NCBI RefSeq assembly: GCF_037975245.1
Contig: NC_092577.1
Span: 9,151,013-9,215,012, forward strand
Direction of reading: 5' to 3'
Origin: Apostichopus japonicus
Lineage: Eukaryota > Echinodermata > Holothuroidea > Aspidochirotida > Stichopodidae
DNA length: 64,000 nucleotides
Position numbers and translations under genes: made by a program. The notes under the pieces were generated by a model, which saw only the letters and a list, made by a program, of their open reading frames with translations, had not been told where the DNA came from and did no database searches. Of the stretch, positions 24,801 to 36,873 are shown piece after piece (positions within the stretch are counted from its first letter, which is position 1; each line of letters begins with the position of its first letter).

Positions 24801-26892
24801 GGTTTACAGTCTTGTTTGAGGCCAAGGCCGCCTCAAAATGACTTTACAAACTTGTCCCTTGTCACAAACACACCAAAGTGTGAACAATTCAAACAATCCC
24901 TCCTGGGGCACTTAAGGTCACCACATCTACCTGTCCCGTAGGGGATGTTCCCACATATATATATTTTTTTTGGGGGGGTGGTTGGGAGACAGTTCTATGT
25001 TTACGAGTTACCTCACAAGTCCCCATTTACACACCTGGGTGAAGAGAGGCAAAGGAGATAAAGGGCCTTGCCCAAGGACACAATGTATTGAATAATCTGG
25101 CAGGACTCGAACCTGCAAACATGCAAACCAATGCCTTATCCACAATGTTCTCTTACAGCCAATTGAACAACATAGCATTAAATTGAAGTAATTTGATATC
25201 TTAAGCATCTATAAATTTTTGGCATATCCACAGAATAACTCTTTTTTTTAAAGAAAATCTGCCAAAGTAAATCACAGGAAATATGGTGAGTTTGCAGCCA
25301 ATTGCAGAAAGTTGTGATTGGCACTTAGTTGTGACAATTTTTTTAGAAATGTTTATTTCTACACTTGAAATCCATCACAAGGCTTGATAGGGTACTCCTG
25401 AGTGTTTACGTAATCTGGAGTTCTATAAAGACACCTGCCTCTTGTAGAGTGTAGTGAAAAGATTTCAACACAAGATGGAGTCAGGCAGTGACTTTCAAAA
25501 GTTAGTGTGTATATTGTCCAGATCAGGCATGCGCACATCACTTAAAAATCTTTAATACTAAACAGAATTCTCTAAAAATCTTAATTACGCTCAGCTGTAT
25601 TTTTCTAATCTCTCTCTTCAGAATGTGATCAAAGTTAAGCATATCAAACATTTATTTATAATATTTTTGTGGGATAACCTAACTTTGTAAGATATTTCTA
25701 CTGACTCGGCTGGAAAAGAGATCAGCTTAATTGCATAATACCCCTCAATACAAAGCTCCACGCTGAAGCTGGCTACACCATCACACAAACTAGGTAACCA
25801 AATTACCCTTCAGAAATTTACCTTTCACAAAATGGCTCAATAAAAATAAGAATGAGAATCTGATTACACTGTAGCTGGCTGCAACAACTCAGACACTAGG
25901 TAGCCATATTACCTTTCAAAAATTTTCCCTTCATAAAACGGCTCAATTATTATCAGAGTTTTTAGTGCTAAAATCACAAACAAATTTTAGTTTCAATCAG
26001 GTCCCATAGTATTAATTGTAACAATGTAATGACGGGTCGTTCTTAATAGGAATGGCAAAAATTAACCATCCTGACAGTGAAGCCACACATGATATATTGG
26101 ACATCTGCATCTCTTTGCGTATTACTGGACTCCCTATACGGATGGAGTGGCCAACCTCTTTGAGGGTGTTGCTTCAAAGTTGTGGAGTAGGTCTATTCTG
26201 CAATTATTCAAGGAGAGCAATACTTTGCATGTATTTGGTCTTATTTTACTTATCATTGGCTCCTTGTTGTCCTATATGGGCTAGGTCGAGAACTTGAATT
26301 GAAACATCAAGGCTACTGTTAGTGCTGTACTATGATGTAGTGCTAGACTAGACCATTGCCCCTACTCAATGGTAACCAGGTTTGTCCCATGCACGTGTAT
26401 CATAGTTTACTGGCACCTAAGTTTCTGTTAGCCACTTTCCTTAGGCCTTTAAACATACTCCTTAACCTTATATGGGCTAGGTAGAACTTGAATTGAAACA
26501 TCAAGGCTACTGTAGTGTTAGTGCTGTACAATATGTAGGGCTAGACCTATGCTATGCCCCTACTCAATGGTAACCATGTTTGTCCCTTGCCTGTGTACCT
26601 TATACTGGCACTTAAGGTTCTGTGAGCCACTTTCCTTAGGCCTAGTTTAAACGTACTCCTTACCTCACCGTTGGGTTACCACAAAACAGCTTAGGTCTGG
26701 TCTAGGCTACATCATTCTAGCCAGGCCTTCTGTAAGTTAACGTTAGGCTTAAATTTCGACAAGAATAAAAACAAATCTTCTTTTCCCATTCAAAGCGTAC
26801 GCCGAAATGACGTTGTTATGCTTTCTTACATTTCTGCTATCATCATGGCCATCTACTGGACTTCTCTTGTCATCTTCTCCTGTTTTCGTCAT
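21820..26892 (-). CDS. CREBL2: CREBL2-like bZIP transcription factor, three coding exons
   Basis: Exon 1 (26892-26830) encodes MTKTGEDDKRSPVDGHDDSRN and ends AAT|GTAAGA. Exon 2 (23760-23557) follows acceptor CGTCTGTAG and encodes 68 residues; it ends TCG|GTAAGA. Exon 3 (21927-21820) follows acceptor TTCTTTCCAG, encodes 35 residues and ends in TGA. All junctions are phase 0. The product is 124 aa, against 120 in human CREBL2. DDSRN-SLGGKVRK matches the N-terminus of the human protein, the basic region LERSRQSARECRARKK (about residues 48-63) is the family signature, and a short zipper (YQLLEEMV...LDLRKQLES, then LKKQL) is followed by an acidic tail with PKPEDILP. CREBL2 is a small nuclear bZIP protein tied to CREB-type metabolic gene control. 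Intron 2 holds decayed duplicates of the exon-2 end. A TACGTCA half-CRE lies about 150 bp upstream of the ATG. Confidence 0.93.
22430..23500. repeat. Tandem copies of the CREBL2 exon-2 end inside intron 2
   Basis: On the minus strand the coding end of exon 2 (DLRKQLES plus the donor) recurs, whole or in part, at about 23450-23500, 22915-22940, 22840-22875, 22735-22790 and 22625-22680. Some copies keep strong donors (GTAAGC at the 22735 copy, GTGAGC at the 22840 copy, GTAAGA at the 22915 copy). Others read GTCATC or GTCAGC. Poly-C runs of 5-12 separate them at a spacing near 110 bp. A larger duplication is also visible: 22430-22560 resembles 23225-23345. No convincing acceptor precedes the copies, so they are probably not used as exons. 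Confidence 0.85.
24955..25145 (-). mobile_element. tRNA-derived SINE
   Basis: On the minus strand the element contains a perfect RNA polymerase III B box GGTTCGAGTCC (25113-25103), preceded by a tRNA-like stretch (GGATAAGGCATTGGTTTGC). It is followed by a body with TGTCCTTGGGCAAGGC and CACCCAGGTGTGTAAATGGG, a tail shared by SINEs of many marine invertebrates. It lies in intron 1 of CREBL2, in the same orientation. A functional tRNA is excluded because no cloverleaf acceptor stem is present. Confidence 0.75.
25745..25960. repeat. ~118-bp tandem duplication
   Basis: The stretch GCTGAAGCTGGCTACACCAT...AAAATGGCTCAAT is followed by a diverged copy, TGTAGCTGGCTGCAACAACT...AAACGGCTCAATT. It lies in CREBL2 intron 1. 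Confidence 0.7.
26274..26665. repeat. ~195-bp tandem duplication
   Basis: Two adjacent copies begin TATGGGCTAGGT (26274 and about 26470) and run through AATTGAAACATCAAGGCTAC, CCCCTACTCAATGGTAACCA and CCACTTTCCTTAGGCCT. It is located at the 5' end of CREBL2 intron 1. Confidence 0.9.
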
Positions 26893-26979
26893 ATTTGTTC
26901 GATATTTGAGACAAAGAAATTGTTGTTTTTGGTTAGCTACAATGTACAACCAGTAAACAGTGTAATTGACTAATGCTAT

Positions 26980-27877
26980 CCGGTACGCGAAATTATTTTT
27001 CCCACTTCGACGCGGCCACATGGGCGTGGCTTATGATATACGTCACAGGCCGGCAAGTTTGTGACTTCGACTTCGAGGTCTTACGTATAGCTCTTTAATA
27101 ATATACTCAGCTAATATACTCAGCCCTAATATACTCAGGCCTAAGACATGACTTCATGAGATCCATGATGATGTGCGACTGCTCCTCCCAGTCAATCGGG
27201 TCTTATGGAGCTCTTGAGGTAAATTCCATCACAAAATCAAACTATGTTTGTTTATTAGATGTGTTATGTCTGGAAAAGTTTGGAAAAGAACCTCCCGTGA
27301 CAGCAGGGTCTGGAAAAGTTAGAAATGAACCTCCCGTGGTATTGATTATTACACTTCATATTACACCAGGTAGGCCCACTGACCTTTCAATGCTAGAAAC
27401 CTACAAAGATACATGTATTGTATTGTGCCCCATATTGTTTTATCCATCATTCTAAATTATTTGTTCATTTATAAATGAACCCCCTTTTAAACGGCAGTAA
27501 GGAGCCTACGTGCTTTCATCATTAGTTCGTATTGTTACGGACTTGAAATATTCTACCCATTTTATTAAACAGTTGTCACTTGCGTCTGTATTAACTATAA
27601 CCAGGGAGCTGTTACTGTTAGAGTAGCAGCTCCCTGCTACAACTATGCCTAGATAGCAATGTCCCTCTGTACTATACTATTTATTATACTGGTACGTGTA
27701 CTAGAATTCCTGACATGTAACTTAATTGAGAACTTTCTGCACCCAAACAAACACCCGAGAGATATCACTGCATAGTCTGTGATGTGGACCAATAAGCCGT
27801 AACAACGACCGATAGTCCACGCCCATTATGCTAATGTGGCCGCGTCGAAGTGGGAAAAATAATTTCGCATCCGGTAC
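26980..27877. repeat. Inverted repeat pair bracketing the CREBL2 5' flank
   Basis: CGAAATTATTTTTCCCACTT plus CGACGCGGCCACA (26989-27020) recurs as its reverse complement at about 27837-27870, and both arms are followed inward by a GGGCGTGG motif. The arms lie about 100 bp and 950 bp upstream of the CREBL2 start codon, so the promoter region may sit within or next to a fold-back element. No gene was recognised in the interior (27050-27780). Confidence 0.8.
27039..27045 (-). promoter_or_regulatory. CRE half-site-like TACGTCA upstream of CREBL2
   Basis: TACGTCA (TGACGTA on the gene strand) lies about 150 bp before the CREBL2 start codon. CREB/ATF proteins bind TGACGTCA and related half-sites; binding here is inference only. 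Confidence 0.3.
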
Positions 27878-28195
27878 ATTACATACCAGTACTACTGTAA
27901 TGGTAGGCCCAGTTCAGCTACGAAATTCTGACCAAAATACATTGCGCAATGAATTAACTACGCAATATGTCTCTCTTACGTGATTGGCTGGATTCCGAGA
28001 GGACCATTACGAAGGGGAAATTCCCGACGTCCAAACAGCTGTATGATTGGGCTCCATCAATAGCTGTTGCGAACACACGCTGTACCGATACCAGGGTACT
28101 TTGTACATACATTTGTGGTAGGCGGAAACGGACTCTGAGGCATGTACAGTTTGTACGCGAGAACAAGAGTCTTACAAACGACTTGGCCAAGACCA

Positions 28196-28380
28196 TCGGC
28201 AGCGATCATAGGGGGGGGGGGGGGGAGGGGGACGGGGAACATGTTTCCCCAATATTTTAGGTGGGGGAATAGTATATAATATCCCCCCCCCCCCAATATT
28301 TGGTGGCATAGTTTTTTTTTTGGGCTATAAATAAAAAGTAATTTCGTGAGATTATTTATCCAAATCATATTTGGCGGTGG
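28196..28380 (+). mobile_element. Poly-G/C MITE copy (CATGGGCGGCGATC family), decayed
   Basis: CATCGGCAGCGATCAT leads into a poly-G run, CCAATATTTTAGGTGGGG, a poly-C run, CCAATATTTGGTGGCAT and GTAATTTCG. The same order appears inverted at 30690-30880, so these are two copies of one element in opposite orientation. Confidence 0.65.
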
Positions 28381-28449
28381 CTAAAACTTCATACAACACG
28401 TGCTGCATGATAAAAATGACTCTTCGTGGTCGTTTCTGTGACCTGTGAC

Positions 28450-28938
28450 CAGGGGCGTAGCGAAGGGTTTTTTGTTGTTGGGGTGTGGAGAATTTGATTT
28501 GCCGACGGATCTGGAAGTGGTGACTGAAATGGGGGAGGGGTCTAAGGGGAGGGGGTGTCCCCCTCCCCTTTGGAAAATTTTTAGTTTTGAAACGTCCTTA
28601 GAAGCAATCTGGTGTATATTTTAAGTCAAATTTGATTTGCCGACGGATCTGGAATTGGTGACTGAAATGGGGGAGGGGTCTAAGGGTAGGGGGTCTACCC
28701 CTCCCCTTTGGAAAATTTTTAGTTTTGAAACGGCGTTAGATGCAATCTGGTGCATATTTTAAGTCAAATTTGGCACGGAAGAAGCTCCCGTTCTCCTTTT
28801 CTCTATTCAGCTTTCCTTCTTTCTTTCCCTTCCGCTCTCTTCACCTTTTCTCCTTTTGCAGACAGACCCAAAATTTGCCGACAGCGACCAAATTATTGGG
28901 GGGGGGGGTGTGACACCCCCACGCTCGCTACGCCCCTG
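28450..28938. mobile_element. hAT-like MITE with perfect 8-bp target duplication CCTGTGAC
   Basis: The termini CAGGGGCGTAGCGA (28450-28463) and its reverse complement (28925-28938) are flanked by identical CCTGTGAC (28442-28449, 28939-28946). A unit of about 138 bp beginning AATTTGATTTGCCGACGGAT is duplicated inside (from about 28491 and about 28629), with G- and C-rich runs. There is no coding capacity. Confidence 0.9.
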
Positions 28939-29248
28939 CCTGTGACCGTATAGCAAGTTTTCACTCATGATTATTATCATAATGTCTGTACATCTCTTGT
29001 GTATAAGTGTAAGTACGTACAATCATATATGATCCACATCGATATGGGTTCACTAGGTTTCCATTTGGCCTGTTTCCTACAAGATTTCTAACCGCAGGCG
29101 CGTAGTCAAGGGGGGGGCGAAGGAGGAGACCGCCCCCCCCCCCCTCGAGGATATTTTTGGTATTTGTTTTATGATATCGAAGTTTTATAGTAGCTATATA
29201 TAACCTCTTACATCTTATATAATAAGAGGTTTTAACATTAATACACAG

Positions 29249-29530
29249 GGGCGGCGATTTGTTTCAAATATTGGGGGGGGGGGGGACATTTGCTATACAT
29301 CCCCAAGATTGTTCGCGCGCTTCGTGATATTTTGTATACAACCAAATTTCATCACGGATGCGGTCCGTCTCATGGGCACAGATCAGTCTTGGATAATGGT
29401 GGGGACGCGTGTCTGTTCTCTGATACTATCTAAGCGGAACGCGACCATTGGTTCGCGCGTAGCGTACAAACAAATTGTTGGCAAATATACCTCCCAGATC
29501 GCCGGAAATAACACTTTCCAGACCCAATAA
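29249..29530. mobile_element. Poly-G repeat copy (GGGCGGCGAT end)
   Basis: It starts GGGGCGGCGATTTG and a poly-G run, then carries the GCGTAGCGTACAAACAAA...CTCCCAGATCGCCGGAAATA segment that is shared with 30615-30690 and, inverted, with 33840-33920. There is no reading frame of interest. Confidence 0.5.
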
Positions 29531-29589
29531 TGTTCAAAACCCTCCTTAAATTTGAGATCTCATGGCTTAGAAATTTAAGTTGGGGGAAA

Positions 29590-30430
29590 CACATGGGCGT
29601 CTGCAGAAAAAATCAGGGGATAAATAATAATAATAATAAATAAGTTCTTAATATAGCGCCAAATATACCAAAAGGCCTCCAGGCGCTTTACAAAACCTAA
29701 AACAAATAAAAACAAAAAGACAGAGAAATCATAGGAATAAAAAGTCTAGAAAACACATAAACGAAAATTAAACAGTATGTAAAATACGAACACAAAAATC
29801 TTAAAACACGAGAAGACTATAAAACAGACCAAAACCTATAAAAAAAAAAAAACCAAGGATAAACACATAAAATAGAGTTATGCAAAAGCAAGTCTAGATA
29901 AAATCACGAGTATATAAAAGTGACAAAATCACGTAGAGAAACTAAAAAGATGTGGTTTTAACATTTTATCAAATATGGCGAGAGATTTGGCAGTCTTTAT
30001 GTCGTATGGTAGGTCGTTCCAAAGCTTCGGTGCAGCGACCGAGAAAGCGCGATCTCCGTAGTTCTTGGTTGAGACAGTTTTCGGGACCACAAGGAGTGCC
30101 TGCGATGCTGAACGGAGCGAGCATCCAAGAAGACTCTTTTATACGACGGGTCTGGGTCCTCTCCCAGAAATAAATTATAGGCTGCCGCAAATGCGATTTC
30201 CTTCCAAAATTTAAAATTTAACAACTGTGGATAAATGTAAAAAAGTGAGGATTGCAGCATGTCATTTGCACAATACTGGATCAAACTGCGCCAAATTTCA
30301 ATACAGGGAAATTTGCAATGCAGCGTTTGGTCAAGACAAATTGGTGGGGACACGGTATATCATGTCCCCACCACTCAAAAAAAGTTGGTGGGGACGCGTC
30401 CCGCTGTCCCCACCTGGATCTGCGCCCATG
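29590..30430. repeat. Interspersed retroelement-like repeat inside a CATGGGCG-ended unit
   Basis: The left part has an AAT microsatellite and ATATAGCGCCAAATATACC...AGGCGCTTTACAAA, a signature of interspersed repeats in deuterostome invertebrates. The right part encodes a diverged GRSFQSFGAATEKARS-like frame typical of the same repeats. The outer motifs ACATGGGCGTCTGCAG (about 29592) and its counterpart ending CGCCCATGG (about 30430) are inverted. I do not count the frames as genes. Confidence 0.5.
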
Positions 30431-30599
30431 GTCCGTCTAGCTAATTCATTTCAAAAAATAAATAAAAACTACTCTCGGTGAAAGTCTGTGTCGTTTTTTT
30501 TTGGTGATATTTAGTAACAAATTCATGTGACACGGTTATACATGCTCGTAGCGAGAAATTTGCCAAGAGAGGGGCGAAGCTTGTAGGCAAACTATTTAA

Positions 30600-30880
30600 G
30601 CGTGGGGCCACCAGGTTTTGGTGCGAAGCGTAAAAGAAACTTTTGGCCGAAAATGACTCCCAGATCGCTGGAAATGGCCCTTCCCAGGCCTTGTAAGTTG
30701 CATCTAAGCATTTTTTTATTATTTTGAAATTACTAGCGATATCATAAAAGAAATATGCTCTTATAGCCACAAAAAAACAATGCCACCAAACATTGGGGGG
30801 GTATTAGATAATATATCTCCCCCACCTAAAATATTGGGGGACATGCGCCCCCGCCCCCCCCCCATGATCACCGCCCATGT
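30600..30880 (-). mobile_element. Poly-G/C MITE copy, minus orientation
   Basis: It ends CATGATCACCGCCCATG at 30880, the reverse complement of the CATGGGCGG(C/T)GATC family end. Inwards it has the CCAATATTTTAGGTGGGG and GTTTGGTGGCAT modules seen in plus orientation at 28196-28380. Confidence 0.6.
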
Positions 30881-31119
30881 TTGTACACCAATAAACTGTG
30901 TCTGAATTTTCAAAAATTCGCTGACCAACATTCTTCATCATACTTCCCTCTATAGTTGTCCATAGATGAAATTTTGTGCAACATTATGGGTATGTTTTGA
31001 AGTGAATTTATTATTTAAATTCTGAACAAATAATGGGCTTAAAACTTTGCGAAAGTGGGGCTGACGGGTATTGTGGGCGCTAAATTAGAATTACCTACAA
31101 AAGCAATGATCCACAGAGG

Positions 31120-32540
31120 TAGGGATGCACCGGATATCCGGTCCGGCCGGACTATCCTGCCGGATAGTGAGAAATTATCCGGTTCCGGTTCCGGCTGGAT
31201 ATTTTTCAAAATCCGGCCGGATCTTTTTCAAAATCTGGCCTGAATTATTCCTTAAAAAGGTGTTGGTATTAACTTAAATCAATGTAAACTATTATAAAAA
31301 TTAATAAAAACATTCAAAGTAAGGAATAATTAGGTTTAACAAGTTTAATTTAATTTTCTCAATGGTCTGACCCACTGTTTCTAAAGATCAACCAAAATAA
31401 TACAACTACTGTAATAATATGAAGCTATATACAACAAATACAGTTTGCAGTGAAATCATTTCTTGCAGCCTTCATCAGTTTAATATTGTGCAGTTAAAAT
31501 AGACCACTCATATACTTATCAGTCAAAGTACTGTTCCATTGAATCTTTACTTTCCCATTTTTGTTGGCATTCATGTTTTCTCTGAATTTTTATGTGTGAA
31601 ACAATCTCTTATATGGTCAGAGAGAAAAACTTGCATGAAATGTTCAAAATCCAAACATGTGCATTAGGACCTTAAGAAGTCAAAACAATGGATCTTTTTG
31701 TGGACCACTATACAGTCCATTTCCTGTCTAGAAAGCTGTCAATTGTTACTCATTGTTTGTGGTCATGGTAATATGCAAATTGTAATCTTGGCACTTTTAT
31801 AAATAAATGAAGCAATGGACTAGAAGAGTTTCCACCAAATGGGGTGCCAGTCACAGAAAAAACAGTATCTAATTTTCTCACAGAAAGAGATATCTCTTGT
31901 CACGATGAATGTTCCTAAAAGTTCATGAAAAACCTAAATCTTTAAATGTTCTAATGAACATTCAATTCCATTTTAAAGGATAGATAAAAGATAGATAAGA
32001 AGTTTCTTCCACTTCTGGAAAGATACAATGCTTTTTTTTTTTACAGATAATATTGCAGTGTAAAAATTTGTTACCAAATAATGAATAATAAAAGACAATT
32101 CTAAATCCTGATAGTAGTGTTACTGCAACAATTAATAATCTTTTTATTCAGTATAAAGTATGAGATTTGTGAAATGTAGCTTCCCGTTTTAAAACAAACT
32201 TCATAGGTAGTATGCAGTATTTTTCAGCAAACAAATTTACATACTGTATCAAGCTTGTCAATAATTTTATTGCAGTTATTTTATTAAAGAATGTAGATTA
32301 CACCACTTTAAGTCATATTTAATCTCATAAATGGGGTCTTAATTTCACCTACTTTATAATATGTGTATACCTCACCTAAGATTTGCTCCTTGTTTCATAC
32401 TTCTACTTCTTATTTATGATTTTCTTTTATGTTATGAAAAAATCCGGTTCCGGCCGGATTTTATCCGGCCGGATTTCATGTACTATCCGGCAAAATCCGG
32501 TTCCGGCCGGATCCAAAAATTTGGATCCGGTGCATCCCTA
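31120..32540. mobile_element. hAT-like element with perfect 8-bp target duplication CACAGAGG
   Basis: The ends TAGGGATGCACCGGAT and GGATCCGGTGCATCCCTA are inverted repeats rich in ATCCGG and GCCGGAT motifs. CACAGAGG flanks both sides (31112-31119 and 32541-32548). The 1.4-kb interior is AT-rich and holds no transposase, so this is a non-autonomous copy. Confidence 0.93.
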
Positions 32541-32753
32541 CACAGAGGATGCAATGTGGTCGAACATGATGTGTGACTGGTGACAATCTTGAAAAAGGTT
32601 ATGGATGAAACTATTGGGAAAAATTGGTTCTCGTGCAAAAGTATACATTTGGTTGGTCATTTTCAAGCCCGAGAAGTGTCATTTCCGGTGATCTGGGGGG
32701 GGGGGGGGGGGCTATCAAAACCAGAAATTTTTATTCTACTCTGTGCGCCAACT

Positions 32754-32757
<4 letters not shown>

Positions 32758-32827
<70 letters not shown>
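32758..32827. repeat. (TA)n microsatellite
   Basis: About 35 TA dinucleotides. Tyrosine-isoleucine frames across it are artefacts. Confidence 0.97.
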
Positions 32828-32830
<3 letters not shown>

Positions 32831-33699
32831 ATATTATTACTAGATACGCTTCTTGTGTTATATTATTACTAGATATGCTTCTTGTGTTTATAGTACGACG
32901 TGATCTGCCTCTGGTCAAGTTTTCCATCATTAGCCACTGATACATGGATACCTGCCAATATACGTACCTATTGTGTACAGTAAATATATAAAGTACTGTA
33001 ACCACTACCCCTCCTTTGCTTCTCCCTCCCCTTCCACTCCCCTCCCCTCTTCTCCTTCTCCTCTTCTCCTTCCCCTCCCCTAAATTATGTGGAAAGTTTA
33101 TAACACACGCAAGCATAGTCGTACACATAGGAGTTGACGTGATGTATTGATAACATCAATTTGCAGTTTGGGGGCCTTGCAATCATATTGCGCGACCGGG
33201 AGAAGTTTGGTGGTGCTATAAAAATATTATGGGATATTTGACCAGTGAAAAGAGGGAGCACGGTATTGTCCTCGGGACCGGACCTGGCATTCGACGCTCC
33301 TACAGTGGAGTGCGCAAGGGGGTGGAGGAGGGCACGTGGGCCATGGCCCCATCTCGGATCGCCAGTCGGGGCGCAAGAGTGTAGGGGAGAATTGGACCAT
33401 TGAACGGTTGTATCATCACCCTTACTATTATGTTATCATATATAAGTAAACATTGCGTTGAATGTTACTTATATGGACCTGCTTTGTAGTCTAAATATGC
33501 ACAGTGTAGTTTTATGTCTAAATTTATATTTATCATTGAGGTGCAGGATCTCCAGTCTCCCATCTCATATAGCAGCCGGTTTCAATAACCCAGCTCCGTC
33601 TCCCTACTCTATAAAGTCCTTCATCCGCCTCTGGACATTTTCACAAAAGTTCAGGCTCCAATACCTTAAACAGTAGGGAGTTATTGATACACAGCTCCC

Positions 33700-33987
33700 C
33701 AGACGAGTAGCCAAGGGGAGGGGGGGCGAAGGGGCGACCGCCCAACCCCCAACCCCCATGAAGCACATTTCTTGTATGTTTTTTTTTATAATATCGCAAG
33801 TAATTTCGAAATAGAAAATGCTTATAGATGCAACTTACAAGGCCTGGGAAGTGCCATTTCCAGCGATCTGTGAGGGGTTTGCGGCCAAGCCTTTCTTGTA
33901 CCTTTCGCGCCAACAAGTGACGCTACGCTTAGATAGTTTGCTTACAAGCTTCGCCCCTTCCTTGGCAAATTCCTCGCTACGTCCCTG
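33700..33987. mobile_element. hAT-like MITE, CAGGGGCGTAGC-type ends
   Basis: It begins CAGACGAGTAGCCAAGG and ends CGCTACGTCCCTG, with flanks CAGCTCCC and CAGCCCAC (6 of 8 match). The interior holds the inverted GCAACTTACAAGGCCTGGGA...GCGATCTG module shared with 30600-30720. Confidence 0.55.
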
Positions 33988-33989
33988 CA

Positions 33990-36870
33990 GCCCACACCTC
34001 ACCCACACACCTTTGTTATCCTGTGCACGCCATTGCGCTACTGCACCATATTGTCGCCTAATTGAAGCATATAAAGTTCTTTAAATCAAGAAAACTGATA
34101 TATTCTCAGTTTTTTATCATGATTCAATAGTTTGAAAACATCTAACCCGTTCATATATAAGAGGCAGTGTTGATGACTTAAACCATAACTTTGTTAACCG
34201 TTCATTGAAATCCTGTCTTACTGAAGTTAATCAACAACGGAGAACTGACCGGGACGATCAATTTTAACAGAGCAAAATGTTATTTGTTTCTAGAACGGTA
34301 ACCTAATCACGGACCCTTGCAATCCTAATCTTACGTGTTAGAATCCCGCCCTATAGCTCATTATATCTACACTCTCTTTCGTCAAATTGTGTATAATTTC
34401 TTTCCTTTTCTTTATTTGTGTAATAAACAGTGGTTTTACGTTGTTTTAATTTTCGTAAACCAATCTGTAGATTTCTTGTCAAGACATATTCAGAGTTGGC
34501 CATCACCGCTTGTAGTTTCATCTACACAGTTTGCATACTTTACATGCATATTACGCACATAGGACAAAATACATCGGAAACTTACAATGGATGCGCAGTA
34601 ATAGACATAACAGAGAGCAATGCATATACGTACAGCGTACCGTTCAGAACGGCTGATATGACAGAATAAACACAGCAAGGCATAATATATCAGATATAAT
34701 TAATATTATCAAATAAAGTCTTTGATTGTGTAAATAATAAAACATGAACTTTGAAACCAGTTAAACTATAGACTGATTCCTATCGATATCTATTTAGCAT
34801 CCAGGATCGTATAACAGAACGTCACATGACCTACACGACGCCATCTTGATAATTGGATATTCTTCATTCCTGTTTCCATACGTTCTTTTTCGTGATTTCC
34901 ATCTGTCATTTAAGGATTAAAGGATTCTGGACTTAAATTATACTCTGGATGATTAACCCACAAAGTGATGATCGTACTGGTAAGTAACGTACAGGAGACA
35001 GTAATGGTATGAAGCTATATATGTAGCCAACTGATATACTAAACACGTCATAAATAACACAGGCTATGTACTACTAACCACGTCATAAATAACACAGGCT
35101 ATGTTAAATTTATGACAACATATTACTATATATTCATGGCGTCTTCAAGACAATTTCAATGTACAAGAATTATAATCCATGTCTGTATGATCATATTTCA
35201 ATGTCGATTTAAAAATGTCATTAATTTGAAGGAAAGAATTTTAAGCTCATGTTAGTCAAACTCTTATTATGTAAATCCTGGTAATATAATAGTTCATTCA
35301 TGCAACTACAACATCTCTTCCAATCAGAACATATGCTATCCTTTCACTTTATTGCTGTCAGACCAGATCATAAATATACTAACAGTGAGTTCTGTCGAAA
35401 CATACATTTAGAAGTGTTATACTTTCATAGGAGGCCTTGCGCAGTTAGGCTTAGGTCCAACTTTAATGAATGAATCGGGATGGATGGAAATCATTTACAA
35501 GATTCCTCAATGTTTAGGCTTATTGTAGGCAGTTGTCGTATACTTTCTATCCGTATGGAACATGGAGTAAATCACGTAAGAAGAATATGCACCATTGGAT
35601 CAGTTTATACATAAATCTAGTGGGAAGTTCATGGAACATGGTATAAGTTAAGAATATATGTGGGAAGTAAAGAGAACATTGAATACGTTAATATAGGCTT
35701 ACCCGGTGGGAATGTGGTTCTTGTCAGTAAAACTACGGTGAAACATTACAGTATTCTTAAACTCTACAAAACTTCCTGATAATTAGGAAGAATATTAAAA
35801 CAAAAGAATAAGCAGATTAAGTTTAAGAATTTAACTGATTTTTAAGATTTTTTGTTGCGTATGATAGCAATCACGTGACTGATATTTTTGCTTTTATCAG
35901 GGTGACCAGAACGATGCATGGTAAAGGTTACTTTACTAAAATTACTAGAAAAATATAAATCATGTGAGATTCAAACTAATATAGCTTATAAAGAAACCCT
36001 TACAATTATTTTCCTCTGCCCGAGTCTCAGTTGTGCCGCTTAAAGCAGCAGTTGTACTTAGGCTAACCATTTAACCTGGTAGGCTAACACTATACACAAG
36101 AGTGTGTATTGATAACAGTGTGTCATCATCTCTCTAATTTCATCAAATAAAGGTCACTGAGGGAATAATTACTCAATTTGATTTGATCCTCAACGTTAAT
36201 ATTTCGTCACGTGCTCGCTTTGTACATTGCTGCATTACACACATTGAAGACCAAATTGGAAAATGTTTGAAAAAGAAAATAGAGTTTAACCTCACTGTTT
36301 GCAATGAACATTGACTAAAGTCAAACGTATGACGTACATTATTAGCTGCTGTCACTATCCATTAGCATCGATAACATCATAAAAATTAACTCAATCAGAT
36401 TCTTTAACATGCAAGTGAATAACTGTTGCATCTACGATTAAGAGAGAGCCTCGCAATAATTGTGAAGCCCGCCATCTAAACTGACGACCTGGAGGTGACA
36501 TTCTTAAGGATATCAGGAATAATATTGATAACAAAACAGAAAGTTGAATTCTTTCAGGGCGCGTTAATATAAGATTACTTCAAAGGTCGCGGTTTTGTGT
36601 AAACAATAAACAGAAAATAAGAGATAAGTAGAGATTCATTTTAATGTAATCTTTGTCGAGCCAGAGACCTGTTGGTAAAGTGACTTGTTCTGTTGACTTA
36701 AGAATTATACATTGATTTATGATATTTTGTTAAGTTAGCTTTAACCAAGCATTCTGTATCAATATATATTCAATAGATCATCGCTTTGAAAGATAATCAT
36801 GGATAATATCACTCAACGGAAAAGAAAAGTGAAGACCCAAGTTTATCCCGCCAACCAGTCACAAAAGTTG
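33990..36870. other. AT-rich region upstream of the NACHT gene
   Basis: No coding exon was recognised. A 43-bp unit with ACACAGGCTATGT is duplicated at about 35045-35105. A good splice donor (CTG|GTAAGTAAC) near 34979 could end a noncoding first exon of the downstream gene, but this is speculative. Confidence 0.3.
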
Positions 36871-36873
36871 TTG

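Noticed and set aside
25103-25113. tRNA gene suggested by a perfect B box
   Set aside because: The surrounding sequence is a SINE body with no paired acceptor stem.
29952-30353. Overlapping 70-118-residue frames on both strands
   Set aside because: They fall in an interspersed repeat known from many invertebrates; the frames are degenerate and lack starts, domains and splice context.
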